From positions 5,270,001 through 5,334,000 of the forward strand of contig OY781040.1 of assembly GCA_963676095.1 (NCBI GenBank): a DNA stretch of 64,000 bases, read 5' to 3'. Below the pieces are notes generated by a model, which saw nothing but the letters and a program-made list of their open reading frames with translations, was not told the origin of the DNA and did not search any database. Of this stretch, positions 41,938 through 52,146 are shown piece by piece. This DNA is from G963676095 sp963676095. GTDB taxonomy: Bacteria; Bacteroidota; Bacteroidia; Bacteroidales; Prolixibacteraceae. The translations under genes and the position numbers were made by a program. Every line of letters starts with the position of its first letter. Position 1 is the stretch's first letter.

Positions 41938-44748
41938 TTATTTATTGTCTTCCTTCGGTAATAATTCGAACGCAATTGTATTTTTGCCACTCAGAAATTT
42001 TTTTGAAGCTTTCAACAAGCTTTTACCGGTTATAGTATCCAGATTTTTTTCAAACGAATTTACGACGTCGAGGTTTTCCCTGTTCTCATATTGTGTCGTA
42101 AGGTAATTCAACCAAAATGAATTGTTCTGCATGGCCTGTTCTATGTCCTTTTTATAAGCCGCCTTAAACTTTTCGATTTCATCGCCAGTTACTCCGCTCG
42201 TCCTCATTTTTTCCATTTCCTTTTTTGTTAGTTCAATAAGATGGTCGACATTGTGCGGAGAACAGCCAAATGATACTCTGATCGCAAATTCATTACGGGG
42301 GTATTTATCATAGCTTACACTGGCTGAAGGACTGTAAACCTCACTTTCACTCTCACGCAGCACTTGGATTAACCTCATTTGCAGGATATCGATGAGGGCT
42401 TTCAGCTTAAGATTTTCAACAGCACCGTATTTGTATTCGCCATGAATAATCATTTGAACCGTAGCCTTATTTTCTTTTTCTTCCTTTACTTTTTTAACAA
42501 GGAGTCCTTCCGGTGCTTCGATTTTTAAGTCGCGCGCCTGTTCTTTGCCAAAGGTCGATGGCAGGGCTCCGAGGTATTTTTCGAGCAGAGGGGTAATTAG
42601 ATCAACATCGAAGTTCCCGACGAAGATGAAAGTAAAACCCGAAGCGTCAGCAAAGCGTTCTTTGTAGATCCGGCACATTTCATCCATGTTTAGCGATGAG
42701 ATCATATTCAGTGTTGGCGGGGCATAGCGATAATTATAGTTTCCCATAACATACCGCACGGTGTCACCAAATACGTTCTGGGGGCTCAGATAGCGGTTTT
42801 TTATTCCTTCTTTCGAACGGCTGATGATATTTGAAAAGAGCAGTGTGTCTTTCCTCGGTGCTGTAAATTTCAGGTAAACCAACTGCAAGGCTGTTTCCAG
42901 ATCTTTTGTTGAGGAACTGCCTTCAACAACTTCTGCACGATCAGTCAGCCCAATCCTGACGTTTGCTGTTTTTCCGGTCAGCTTTCGTTGTAATTCGACC
43001 GGGCTGAACTCTCCAAGGCCCATTGACGACAGCACCCCGGTTGCATTGGATGCATTGTAATAGTCCTTTTTGTCATATAGCGAAACTCCCCCCTCGCTAA
43101 TTGCACTGAAACTAATTTCGTCACTCTTAAAGGCCGTCGGTTTCAGAACAATTTTTACTCCGTTTGAGAGCTTCAACTCCGTAACATTCAATTCAGCATA
43201 TTCATGTTTTGAAATAATCCTGCCCGGAGCGGGAAGCGTTTCGACAAGTGGTTTGTCTGACTCATCATCAGAAAATGCCTCCATTTTTTCGTTGGCTATT
43301 TTATTCATCCACAATCCGACCTGAGTCTCATCCGGGAGGGAATCCTTTTGGTTGGAAGGAGCTATCAGGATGATGTCCCGGTCATGGGGGGCCATGTAGC
43401 CCCGGAGCAGGCCATTAATGTCATCCACCGTAATTTCAGGTAATTTTGATTTTACAAAGTCATATTCCCAGATAATGCCGGGAGAGGCTTCTCCTTTTAA
43501 AAATAAAGAAGCATATTCCCCGGCCAGCGACTGTGAAGGCGTATGGTCTTTTTCCTTCATGCTTTGCTCGTAGTTATTGAGTATAGCAGTTTTTGCCTGT
43601 TCCAGGTCCTGTTTTAGAAATCCGTTTTTCCTGATCCTTTCAAGAAGTCCCCATGTTTTGAAGAAGGCTTCTTTCAATTTGCCCTCTTTGGCCGTTACGC
43701 TGAAGGTAAACATTTCAACATTGGAGAGAAAATCCTGTCTACCCATGCTCATGTTCATGTAATCAGGGGCATGGTCAGTACTGGTCATTTCATATTGCCT
43801 GAATGACAACATCTGGTTTAACAGCATCCCTTTGATTGTCCGAATGTAATCCTGTTCCGTTTTGATTTGATTGCTTTCACGTTTAAATAATATTTGGAGC
43901 ACAGCATTCGGTTGTTCATCGTCGGTAACAACAAGAAACTGGTTTTTACCGTCCAAAGGAATAGAATACTTTGTCCGTTCATGTTCCGGCGTTGGATTTT
44001 TTAAATCCGAAAATTTGGATTTGATCATGTTTTCAGTCTGATCGACATCGACATCTCCGACAACGACCACTGCCTGAAGATCTGGTCTGTACCAGTCGTT
44101 TTTGAAGCGGACGATTGTTGCCGGTTTAAACGTTTTCAAAATATCTGTTTTCCCGATAGGCAAACGTTCACTGTATTTTGAATGATTTGTCAATACCGGG
44201 AAAATTTGTTTTTGGATCCGTTCCCCTAATCCTTTATGCAAACGCTCTTCTTCCAGGATTACCCCTCTTTCCTTGTCAATCTCGACCGGATCAAGAGTGG
44301 CTTCCTGAGCCCAGTCACGCAGGACATCCAGTCCTTTGGGAAGCATTTCCGGGTTGTTCGTTGGTATGGGCAGAATATATACGGTTTCATCGAAGTTGGT
44401 GTAAGCATTCAAATCGGCACCGAATTTTATCCCTGATTTTTCCAGAACGTCAACCAATTCGTTTTTCGGGAAATGAGTCGTCCCGTTAAAGTTCATATGT
44501 TCCATGAAATGGGCAAGGCCTTGCTGATCGTTATCTTCAAGTATGGAGCCGACGTTATTTACGATCATCATGTAAGCCCGCTTTTGAGGTTCTTCGTTAT
44601 GCCTGATGTAATAAGTAAGTCCGTTGGGTAATTTACCGGTCCTGACAGCCGGATCCAATGGTATCTGTTGGGCAGATAATCCGGAAGAGGCAAAAAGTAC
44701 CCCGCTCAGAATGAAAAACTTAAATAAGTTTCTAATCAATTTTTTCAT
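41938..44748 (-). CDS. M16-family zinc metallopeptidase, periplasmic
   Basis: The start at 44748 gives MKKLIRNLFKFFILSGVLF, a clean signal peptide; the frame is open further upstream to 44820 without support. The 936-residue product has two tandem insulinase-like halves. The first carries the inverted zinc motif HFMEH (H80, E83, H84) and a distal glutamate around VILEEERLH. The second half (about 520-900) lacks the motif, as is normal. It degrades oligopeptides in the periplasm. It stands alone, convergent with the nitroreductase. No link to the glycan genes is obvious beyond possible glycopeptide breakdown. Confidence 0.9.
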   Translation of the reverse strand: MKKLIRNLFKFFILSGVLFASSGLSAQQIPLDPAVRTGKLPNGLTYYIRHNEEPQKRAYMMIVNNVGSILEDNDQQGLAHFMEHMNFNGTTHFPKNELVDVLEKSGIKFGADLNAYTNFDETVYILPIPTNNPEMLPKGLDVLRDWAQEATLDPVEIDKERGVILEEERLHKGLGERIQKQIFPVLTNHSKYSERLPIGKTDILKTFKPATIVRFKNDWYRPDLQAVVVVGDVDVDQTENMIKSKFSDLKNPTPEHERTKYSIPLDGKNQFLVVTDDEQPNAVLQILFKRESNQIKTEQDYIRTIKGMLLNQMLSFRQYEMTSTDHAPDYMNMSMGRQDFLSNVEMFTFSVTAKEGKLKEAFFKTWGLLERIRKNGFLKQDLEQAKTAILNNYEQSMKEKDHTPSQSLAGEYASLFLKGEASPGIIWEYDFVKSKLPEITVDDINGLLRGYMAPHDRDIILIAPSNQKDSLPDETQVGLWMNKIANEKMEAFSDDESDKPLVETLPAPGRIISKHEYAELNVTELKLSNGVKIVLKPTAFKSDEISFSAISEGGVSLYDKKDYYNASNATGVLSSMGLGEFSPVELQRKLTGKTANVRIGLTDRAEVVEGSSSTKDLETALQLVYLKFTAPRKDTLLFSNIISRSKEGIKNRYLSPQNVFGDTVRYVMGNYNYRYAPPTLNMISSLNMDEMCRIYKERFADASGFTFIFVGNFDVDLITPLLEKYLGALPSTFGKEQARDLKIEAPEGLLVKKVKEEKENKATVQMIIHGEYKYGAVENLKLKALIDILQMRLIQVLRESESEVYSPSASVSYDKYPRNEFAIRVSFGCSPHNVDHLIELTKKEMEKMRTSGVTGDEIEKFKAAYKKDIEQAMQNNSFWLNYLTTQYENRENLDVVNSFEKNLDTITGKSLLKASKKFLSGKNTIAFELLPKEDNK

Positions 44749-45110
44749 GAATCTGTTTTTGAAATTAAATATGTATGAATTAAAATTCAACCTAATTAGT
44801 TGTCCTTTGGGGACAATCATAACAGGATTTCAACAATTTTTTTGCTTCTTCTGTCGTTTCTGGAGATATTTACTTCTAAAATTTCTGATTTTGGCTTGTG
44901 TGTTATCCTTACTGTCTTACTGATTGGAAAAGTTAAGGATATCGGAAATGTTCCGGACGAATTTTGTAACTTAGTCACCACTATTAAATTAAGGAATCAA
45001 ATAAAGCTCAGAATGCGATCTTATTTATTTAAGTGGCAATTAATCAGTATTGTAAGATAAAAAATCAATTATTCAGGTCGTCTGTTATGGAAGAATCTCT
45101 TATTTCCCGA

Positions 45111-45944
45111 ATGTATAACCGCAAAGTAAAAAGTATTTTCAGTTGTCTCGTTTTTTTTGTTATAATCTGGAGTAATGCAATTGCAGCTAGGATCGATACT
45201 GTTTCGACCTATAGTGCTGCAATGCAAAAACAGATAAAAGCCGTGGTTATTACCCCGGATGCTTATCCTGAATCAGGGGCGTTGCCCATGCTGTACCTTT
45301 TGCATGGCTGGAGCGGAAATTATGCCGACTGGGTAACCAGGGATCCGGAAGTCGGGGATCTGTCCGATTTATACCGGGTGATTATTGTTTGTCCGGATGG
45401 CGGGTATGACAGCTGGTATTTCGACAGTAAGACCGATACCACTTATAAATATGAAACGTATGTCTCGCATGAGCTGGTCGCTTATGTCGACAAGAACTAC
45501 AAAACCGTTGCTACCCGTGCGGGAAGGGCTATAACTGGTCTTAGCATGGGGGGACATGGTGCCCTGTACCTGGCTTTCAGGCACCAGGATATATTTGGTG
45601 CGGCGGGTAGCATGAGCGGGGGGGTTGACTTTCGTCCTTTCCCGGATAACTGGGGCCTCAAAACAAGATTGGGGAGTGAAGCCGAAAACCAGGAGGCCTG
45701 GGATCAAAATACAGTGATTAACCTGGTTCATTTGTTAAGAGGCAATTATTTGGCTTTGATATTTGATTGCGGGACAGAAGACTTTTTTTACCCGGTAAAT
45801 AAGGCTTTACATAAGAAATTGATGTATTACAATATCCCGCACGATTTTATTTCACGACCTGGCAAGCATAATTGGGATTACTGGACGAATTCTGTCCGGT
45901 ACCAGATCATCTTTTTTACAAATTTTTTTAAGCAAAATAACTGA
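45111..45944 (+). CDS. Secreted esterase-family alpha/beta hydrolase
   Basis: Possible starts are 45033, 45087 and 45111; the last gives MYNRKVKSIFSCLVFFVIIW, an ideal signal peptide, and is chosen. The 277-residue product is of the esterase D/feruloyl esterase type. It has LPMLYLLHGWSGNYADWV (oxyanion region), nucleophile S145 in GLSMGGHG, an acid in the LIFDCGTEDFF region, and a His in PGKHNWDYW. Related enzymes remove acyl or feruloyl groups from polysaccharides or act as small-molecule esterases. It is convergent with the SGNH hydrolase gene, with a 16-base gap. Confidence 0.82.
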   Translation: MYNRKVKSIFSCLVFFVIIWSNAIAARIDTVSTYSAAMQKQIKAVVITPDAYPESGALPMLYLLHGWSGNYADWVTRDPEVGDLSDLYRVIIVCPDGGYDSWYFDSKTDTTYKYETYVSHELVAYVDKNYKTVATRAGRAITGLSMGGHGALYLAFRHQDIFGAAGSMSGGVDFRPFPDNWGLKTRLGSEAENQEAWDQNTVINLVHLLRGNYLALIFDCGTEDFFYPVNKALHKKLMYYNIPHDFISRPGKHNWDYWTNSVRYQIIFFTNFFKQNN

Positions 45945-45960
45945 ACCGTTAAAACCATTA

Positions 45961-46809
45961 TTAATGAGTATCAAAAGTTGACGGTAACGCCAGCAACTGG
46001 TACTGAATGGTTTTTGCCAGTCGGTAGTTCCCTTCTGCATTAGGATGCAGCCGATCGGTATCGCTATTGTTGAAATATTGTACCTGTGATCCCGCAAGTG
46101 GATAAAGGCCGCTTAAGGAGTACAGGTCGATCAGGGGAACAGCCCAGTTGGAGGCTGCCTGTTTCAGGGTATTAACATAGTCGTCAATGTATAACCCCAC
46201 CTCGTTTGAGAAACTTTCTTCCGGTTGGACATTGGTATCGCTAAACTTGGCATAACCCCTGTGAATGGGAGTCATGATAATGATCTGCTGCCGGGGAAAG
46301 TTATCTTTCAGGAACGACATCACCTTGTTAATCCGACCGCAAAAGGTAGAGTCGTTTATAACAGGAGTCCGGTATTTTAGTGTCACTGTTTTGCCGTTAT
46401 GGTTTGTTTCCTTCTCGGTTTCATTATAAAATTTACCGATAGGAGTACCATGACTGTAATCGTTTGTTCCGGCAAAAATCAATATGGCATCGATATCGGT
46501 CCCCCTTTCCTGGTATAGTTTAAGTGCCTGTTGGTAAATACCATCCCATTGGTTCCCGCTGATGCCATAAACATAAGGCTCAATACCCAGTAAGTCGGCC
46601 AGGTATTCCCAGTAAATACAATTATTCCCGCTACGGGGCTTTTGCGTCATGGAATCGCCCAGGTAGGCCACCCGTCTACCCTGCCATTGAGAGTCTGAAG
46701 TTTTTTCAGCCTCACTCAATGTTACTTTTATGGGATCAACCTCTACAGCTTGTCCATATCCTGCCATCGCGATCAGGAGAATGGTACAGGTAACCGATAT
46801 CTTCTTCAT
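45961..46809 (-). CDS. Secreted SGNH/GDSL-family hydrolase
   Basis: 282 residues with a signal peptide (MKKISVTCTILLIAMAGYG). The four SGNH blocks are visible. Block I is VAYLGDSMTQ with the catalytic Ser in GDS. A Gly block lies near VYGISGNQWDG. The Asn block is IFAGTNDYSHG. The terminal block is SDTDRLHPNAEGNYRLA with the Asp and His of the triad. Such proteins are often carbohydrate acetyl-esterases. Facing the esterase at 45111, it may form an ester-removing pair, but the genes are convergent and not an operon. Confidence 0.82.
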   Translation of the reverse strand: MKKISVTCTILLIAMAGYGQAVEVDPIKVTLSEAEKTSDSQWQGRRVAYLGDSMTQKPRSGNNCIYWEYLADLLGIEPYVYGISGNQWDGIYQQALKLYQERGTDIDAILIFAGTNDYSHGTPIGKFYNETEKETNHNGKTVTLKYRTPVINDSTFCGRINKVMSFLKDNFPRQQIIIMTPIHRGYAKFSDTNVQPEESFSNEVGLYIDDYVNTLKQAASNWAVPLIDLYSLSGLYPLAGSQVQYFNNSDTDRLHPNAEGNYRLAKTIQYQLLALPSTFDTH

Positions 46810-46916
46810 AAGAAAGATTTTTTATTGCTGTGTTCCCCAAAATTAAGCCATTATTTTAAATAGCGGTGAATAAAATGGTATTTCCATAATTTATTCATTT
46901 TTTTCTGTTCCGTTTT

Positions 46917-46924
46917 TATCTTTG
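46917..46924 (+). promoter_or_regulatory. Candidate -7 element before the second ECF sigma gene
   Basis: TATCTTTG matches TAnnTTTG and lies about 130 bases upstream of the sigma gene, but no good -33 TTG is found at the right distance, so this is tentative. Confidence 0.35.
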
Positions 46925-47054
46925 TTAAGACGGATTTTGTGTGTATAAAAAAGCTTTGAGTTTAATTATGTGTGAAGGGGCCGGGAAATTAAAAGATTGG
47001 CAGAGGAGATCCGGGGATGATTTTTAAGCATCAATGCTTCTAACCATCATTTCA

Positions 47055-47636
47055 ATGGCAAAAGTATTCGACCAGGAACGGATTTTAAAAGAACTTTCAG
47101 ATGATAGTAAACAGGCACTTGAAGAACTGTTTAATTATTACTATCCCCGTTTGTATAATTTTTCGAAAGCATTTTTGAAGCTGGAAGATGGTATAGACGA
47201 TATCCTTCAGGAAGTTTTTATTAAAATCTGGGATAACCGGGCCAATATTAAATCAGGTTATACTTTCAACTCTTACATTTTCACGATAACCAGGAACCTT
47301 TTGCTTAACGAGTTGAGGAGGAGGTTGACAAGCGAAAAAATAAGGGACCAGATTTTAAAAGCTTCAGTCGCTGATGAATATTTCTTTTTTGAAAAGATCG
47401 AGTACGACGAACTGAAGGAAAAAATTGACGGGCTAATAGAAAAATTGCCCGGCAGACAGCGCGAGATATTTAAATTAAGCCGGATTGACGGCCTGTCTCA
47501 CAAGGAAATATCCGAAAAACTGAATATCAGTACAAAGACTGTAGAATATCACATCAACTTATCTATCAAATACCTACAGGATCATTTGAAATCATTTGGA
47601 TTGATTTCGTTGCTCTATCTATATCTATTTTTTTGA
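47055..47636 (+). CDS. ECF sigma-70 factor of the GH38 locus
   Basis: The frame opens at 47034; the ATG at 47055 (MAKVFDQERILKELSDDSKQ) fits the family N-terminus better. The 193-residue product has region 2 (LFNYYYPRLYNFSKAFLKLE, then DILQEVFIKIWDNRANI) and region 4 (LPGRQREIFKLSRIDGLSH, then NISTKTVEYHINLSIKYLQD). It ends in a hydrophobic tail. It is paired with the FecR gene at 47780 and the STN-bearing SusC at 48881. Confidence 0.92.
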   Translation: MAKVFDQERILKELSDDSKQALEELFNYYYPRLYNFSKAFLKLEDGIDDILQEVFIKIWDNRANIKSGYTFNSYIFTITRNLLLNELRRRLTSEKIRDQILKASVADEYFFFEKIEYDELKEKIDGLIEKLPGRQREIFKLSRIDGLSHKEISEKLNISTKTVEYHINLSIKYLQDHLKSFGLISLLYLYLFF

Positions 47637-47779
47637 TTTTTCCCTTTTTTCACCAGGGATGACTTCTTCTGCCGTGTATTAATATCGGGAAAGCAGAAGA
47701 TAAGTGATCCTCTTGTGAAATAATGGGGCATAAGATCATTTTTCTGAGGAATTCGATATAACGCTGATAGTTGCAGAAA

Positions 47780-48766
47780 ATGAACCGTTTATTTAAAAAG
47801 TATTTTCATTCTGTTATTACTCCGGATGAGTTCAGCCAGTTCTGCTCATTTATGAAAGAGGAGAGAAACAACACTGTCATTTCTGAAATGATGAAGCCGG
47901 AATGGGAACGCTGTATCCGGGAAGAAAAGGTCTCCCGTCAGAATCCTGCATTACTGGAGAAGATAAAACAGGCAATTCTTATAAAAGAGGGCGAATCAGC
48001 CAGGATAAAGTTGAGACTGTATACAATTGCCATGAGGGTAGCTGCATTACTGATTATAGGTTTATTCGCCGGTAACGTGTGGTTTTACCTCCAGTCGCGT
48101 TCTTCGTCAGGTTTAGGGGCAACCCAGTCGGTAAGTATTCCCTATGGGGCAAGAACACAACTGTCTATGCCTGATGGTTCAACAGTGTGGCTTAATTCCG
48201 GGTCTACGCTTACCTATCCCGTCGATTTTTCAAAACACCGTCATGTAATGTTGGATGGGGAAGCATTTTTTGATGTGGTAAAGAGAAGGGGCCCTTTTGA
48301 GGTAAGTACAAATTACGGAAAAGTTATTGTCCATGGTACAGCTTTTAATGTACAGGCTTTTTCTGACGGGAATTTTGTGACAACACTGGTCCGGGGAAAG
48401 GTGCAGATCATAAATAATGGCGGACAGGGAAAAGAGTTCCTCTATCCGGGAGAACAGGCAAGTCTTGTAGGGGAAAAGTTTGAGAAAAGGACTGTCGATA
48501 CGGAGTTATATACTTCCTGGAAGGATGGAAGACTGATTTTTTACAGGGAACCTTTTCCCAGCATGATAGATAAAATGGAACGCTGGTTCAACGTAGACAT
48601 CGAATACTCCGGTCTGGATTTTAAAGGCCTTTGGTTTTCCGGCACAATCGAAAATGAAACACTGACAGAAGTCATGGAGATGATTTGTAAATCAGCCTCG
48701 GTAAACTATTCCTATAATTCCAAAACACGAAGAATTAAAATAACTGCGAATAAAAAAGATGTTTAA
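47780..48766 (+). CDS. FecR-family anti-sigma factor
   Basis: The first ATG at 47780 is chosen over the TTG at 47771. The 328-residue product has the sigma-binding N-terminus (about 1-85), a membrane helix (MRVAALLIIGLFAGNVWFYL) and a FecR domain with YGARTQLSMPDGSTVWLNSG and HVMLDGEAFFDVVKRRGPFE. The SusC-contacting C-terminal part starts near MIDKMERWFNVDIEYSG. It completes the sigma/anti-sigma/SusC relay of this locus. Confidence 0.9.
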   Translation: MNRLFKKYFHSVITPDEFSQFCSFMKEERNNTVISEMMKPEWERCIREEKVSRQNPALLEKIKQAILIKEGESARIKLRLYTIAMRVAALLIIGLFAGNVWFYLQSRSSSGLGATQSVSIPYGARTQLSMPDGSTVWLNSGSTLTYPVDFSKHRHVMLDGEAFFDVVKRRGPFEVSTNYGKVIVHGTAFNVQAFSDGNFVTTLVRGKVQIINNGGQGKEFLYPGEQASLVGEKFEKRTVDTELYTSWKDGRLIFYREPFPSMIDKMERWFNVDIEYSGLDFKGLWFSGTIENETLTEVMEMICKSASVNYSYNSKTRRIKITANKKDV

Positions 48767-48799
48767 CCAATAAAAAGAAACAGCTATGAAAAATTAAAA

Positions 48800-48834
48800 A
48801 AGAGAAGCGGAAAGTGCCATTTTCCACTTCTCTT
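48800..48834 (+). terminator. Hairpin between anti-sigma and SusC genes
   Basis: A 14-bp stem with one mismatch (AAGAGAAGCGGAAA at 48800-48813 against TTTCCACTTCTCTT at 48821-48834) with a 7-base loop lies 34 bases after the FecR stop. Position and design repeat the hairpin at 32924. No strong T-run follows, so attenuation or mRNA processing is possible as well. Confidence 0.55.
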
Positions 48835-48880
48835 AACTGCTTGATTTATTTGTCTAGTATAAACCAATTATTACAAAAGT

Positions 48881-51800
48881 ATGAAAAAAAGGCAAGCTTT
48901 TCATGACGAAGAGTCGTGTATCCATCAAACATTTTTAAAAATGAAACTTACTGTTTTTGTCGTGTTGTTTTCTGTCATGGGGGCATGGGCATCCCAAGGC
49001 TATTCCCAAAACACGAAGCTGACACTTGATGTGAAAAATGAAAGAATTGAAGATTTTTTAAAAGTAATTGAAAATCAGAGTGAATACCGTTTTTTTTATA
49101 GCGGTAAAATTGATGTTGACCAACGGATTTCCGTTGATTTTGAAAACAGGGAAATTAACGAAGTTCTTGATAAAGCGCTAAAAGGTACGGGAATTGGTTA
49201 TGAAATTAATGGCCGGCAGATTATTCTGTCATCTGTAGGCTCCGGAAAATTTACTCCTGCGCAGAGAAAGGTTATCGGGAAAGTGACTGATGAATCCGGA
49301 GTCCCTGTTCCCAGTGTATCGGTATTGGTAAAGGGGACGACCCAAGGGACAATTACTGATGCAAACGGAAATTATTCCCTTGTGGACGTTCCGGGAGATG
49401 CAACTCTTATTTTTTCGTTCATCGGGATGCAGGCCCAGGAAGTGGAAATAGCAGGAAAATCTTCGGTAAACGTGGTTCTTCGCGAAACTTCGGTTGGTCT
49501 CGAAGAGGTTGTGGCCGTAGGATATGGAACATTGAAAAAAGCGGATATTGCAACCTCAATTTCGTCGGTAAAACCTGAAGATTTTAATACCGGGGGAGGC
49601 CGGGATACCAGGTCTTTACTGGAAGGAAAGGTCGCAGGACTGGTTGTGACCAGGACCGGAGGGAGCAGTCCGAACTCGAGTGTGGAGATCCAGCTGCGTG
49701 GTGTCGTTTCCATGAATGGGGACCAGGAACCCCTGGTCGTTATCGATGGGATACCTGGCGGTAACCTCGACCTCCTGCAGGCTGATGATATCGAATCGAT
49801 TGAAGTACTGAAGGATGGTTCGGCAGCGGCGATTTACGGTTCAAAAGCCAATGCCGGGGTTATCCTGATCACGACTAAAAAAGGTAAAAAGGGGGAAAAT
49901 ACCATGGAATATTCAACCTATGTGACCAGGTATTTCCTTGCCAAACATCCTGATTTTATGGATGCCGCCGAGTACCGTACCTACATGGAAGAGCTTGACG
50001 ATCCAAGCTACATGGTGGATAACGGGGCTTCGACCGATTTTTACAAGGCCCTGATCAAGAACGATAATCTCAGCCAAAGCCATAACATATCGTTTTCTGG
50101 TGCTGGCAATAATTCTTCTGCTTACAGGGCTTCCCTGTATTATAACGACCTGCAGGGATTGGCAAAGAAAGACGAACGAGCACAGTACGGAGCCAGGGTT
50201 TCTCTGCAAGGCAAAGCTTTTTACGACATTCTGACTTACCAGACCAACCTGGCAACCAACTTTAACAATGCTGATTTACTGGGAAATGAAGGATGGGAAT
50301 CTTCGCTTAGCCGTAATCCGACTACCCCGATTTACAACGAAGACGGTACCTTTTTCGAGAATGCTGCAACAACAAATCCAAGTTATGTTGCCCGGTTATA
50401 CCAACAGAAATATAAGCGGAACCAGCAAACTACCTCGCTGGATGGAAAGCTGACGGCCGAACCGTTGAAAAACCTGAAGTTTTCGGTATTCGGTAGTTCT
50501 ATCAGAGACAGTTATGTCGACAACGTCTACTATGACAAAGATTCCAAAGCTTCGGTTGATAGTTATGACGGCGGCGGATATGCTAAAAAAAGCTCATACC
50601 TGCAATCCAAATATGCGATGGAGCCGACGATTGAATATTCATCCACAATCCTGAAAGACCATTCTGTCAATGCAATTGTCGGATACAGTTACCAATACAA
50701 AGTTACAGAGACATTGTCGGCAGAAAATGCCGGATTTCTCAGTGACGAAACCGAAGAAAACGATCTCGGTGCCGGGAGTTACCTTACCGACGGTAATGCC
50801 AGTATGAGCAGTGAAAAGGAAGATGAAACCCTGATTGCATTTTTCGGACGTGTCAATTATTCTTACAAAAGTAAATATGTTGCCCAGGTTTCACTGAGGC
50901 ACGAGGGGTCGTCGAAGTTCGGTAAAAACAATAAATGGGGTAATTTCCCGTCTGCTTCCGCCGCCTGGAATATCTCACACGAGAATTTTATGCAGCAGTT
51001 CGCTTTCCTGTCTGAGCTTAAACTCCGGGTAGGATACGGCGTTACCGGTAATTCAGGGATTGATCCGTATCAATCGCTGGCGACATTGGGTACCGGAGGG
51101 TATTATATCAACGATGACGGGGATTGGATACAGACTTACGGACCTTCGAGCAACGTAAACAACTACCTGAAGTGGGAAAAGAAAAAAGAAACAGATATTG
51201 GTATCGACTACGGATTCCTGAACAACAGGATTGGTGGGAGCATCGACCTGTTCAACCGGCGTACCGAAGACCTTTTGGCTACAGCCAACAGTGCAGTCCC
51301 TTCATTGTTGCAAAGTACCGTAATGTCCAATGTAGGTACAATTACAAGTAAAGGTATTGAACTTTCGGTGAATGCCACCCCTTTAAGAAAAAGGGACCTG
51401 ATGTGGCGGGTCGATTTCAACGGAAGTACCTTGCAAAACAAGCTGGTCAAGTTTACCAACGATCCGGATGCCGAGTATGAAGAGTACGGAAGTATAGGCG
51501 GGTTTGGGGCTCTGGGAAATGCGATCAGGACCTATGCCGGCGATAAAGTCGGTAATTTCTTCGGAAAACGTTTTGCCGGGTTTGACGACAATGGCGACTG
51601 GCTGTTCTATACAAAGGATGGAGAAAAGGTAAGTGCTGATGAAATTTCAGATGATGATATGGCCGTAATCGGCAATGGTGTCCCGAAATTTTATGCATCT
51701 CTCTCCAATTACATCCGCTATAAAAATTTCGACTTCTCAATTGCCTTTCGCGGTAAATTCGGATTTGATATCCTGAACCGGACAGAGATGTTCTATGGAA

Positions 51801-52132
51801 ATAAAACGACCCTGGAAGCCGGCTTTAATGTGCTGAGGAGCGTGCGGAGCAAGAATGTCGATTCCAGCTATCAGTATTCTGATTACTATATCGAGAAAGG
51901 CGATTTTGTGAAACTCGACAATATTACCGTCGGTTATAACTTTAAGAACCGTTCCGGAAGTAAATTTCCTGATTTCAGGGTGTATGTTACCGGTCGTGAC
52001 CTGCTGACAATTACCGGTTACAGCGGGCTCGATCCGGAAGTAACCGATACCGGACTGGCCCCGGGGATAGAGTGGACCGACCGCACCCCGCTTACGCGCA
52101 GCTTTATTATGGGATTAAATGTTAAATTTTGA
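48881..52132 (+). CDS. SusC-like TonB-dependent transporter with STN domain
   Basis: 1083 residues. The signal peptide ends near SQGYSQ. An STN domain lies at about 45-118 (NERIEDFLKVIENQSEYRFF, then GTGIGYEINGRQIIL). The carboxypeptidase-like sandwich follows at about 132-210 (SVLVKGTTQGTITDANG), then the plug (EVLKDGSAAAIYGSKANAG at about 307) and the barrel. It is the third gene of the sigma/FecR/SusC/SusD order, and its stop lies 14 bases before the SusD start at 52147. With GH38 and an MFS sugar transporter downstream, a mannose-containing oligosaccharide is the likely cargo. Confidence 0.95.
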   Translation: MKKRQAFHDEESCIHQTFLKMKLTVFVVLFSVMGAWASQGYSQNTKLTLDVKNERIEDFLKVIENQSEYRFFYSGKIDVDQRISVDFENREINEVLDKALKGTGIGYEINGRQIILSSVGSGKFTPAQRKVIGKVTDESGVPVPSVSVLVKGTTQGTITDANGNYSLVDVPGDATLIFSFIGMQAQEVEIAGKSSVNVVLRETSVGLEEVVAVGYGTLKKADIATSISSVKPEDFNTGGGRDTRSLLEGKVAGLVVTRTGGSSPNSSVEIQLRGVVSMNGDQEPLVVIDGIPGGNLDLLQADDIESIEVLKDGSAAAIYGSKANAGVILITTKKGKKGENTMEYSTYVTRYFLAKHPDFMDAAEYRTYMEELDDPSYMVDNGASTDFYKALIKNDNLSQSHNISFSGAGNNSSAYRASLYYNDLQGLAKKDERAQYGARVSLQGKAFYDILTYQTNLATNFNNADLLGNEGWESSLSRNPTTPIYNEDGTFFENAATTNPSYVARLYQQKYKRNQQTTSLDGKLTAEPLKNLKFSVFGSSIRDSYVDNVYYDKDSKASVDSYDGGGYAKKSSYLQSKYAMEPTIEYSSTILKDHSVNAIVGYSYQYKVTETLSAENAGFLSDETEENDLGAGSYLTDGNASMSSEKEDETLIAFFGRVNYSYKSKYVAQVSLRHEGSSKFGKNNKWGNFPSASAAWNISHENFMQQFAFLSELKLRVGYGVTGNSGIDPYQSLATLGTGGYYINDDGDWIQTYGPSSNVNNYLKWEKKKETDIGIDYGFLNNRIGGSIDLFNRRTEDLLATANSAVPSLLQSTVMSNVGTITSKGIELSVNATPLRKRDLMWRVDFNGSTLQNKLVKFTNDPDAEYEEYGSIGGFGALGNAIRTYAGDKVGNFFGKRFAGFDDNGDWLFYTKDGEKVSADEISDDDMAVIGNGVPKFYASLSNYIRYKNFDFSIAFRGKFGFDILNRTEMFYGNKTTLEAGFNVLRSVRSKNVDSSYQYSDYYIEKGDFVKLDNITVGYNFKNRSGSKFPDFRVYVTGRDLLTITGYSGLDPEVTDTGLAPGIEWTDRTPLTRSFIMGLNVKF

Positions 52133-52146
52133 AAATGACCACTGCT

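Noticed and set aside
41938..41990. Frames on the plus strand at 41799-42035 and similar short frames
   Set aside because: They bridge a terminator and the antisense of the M16 gene and have no recognisable content.
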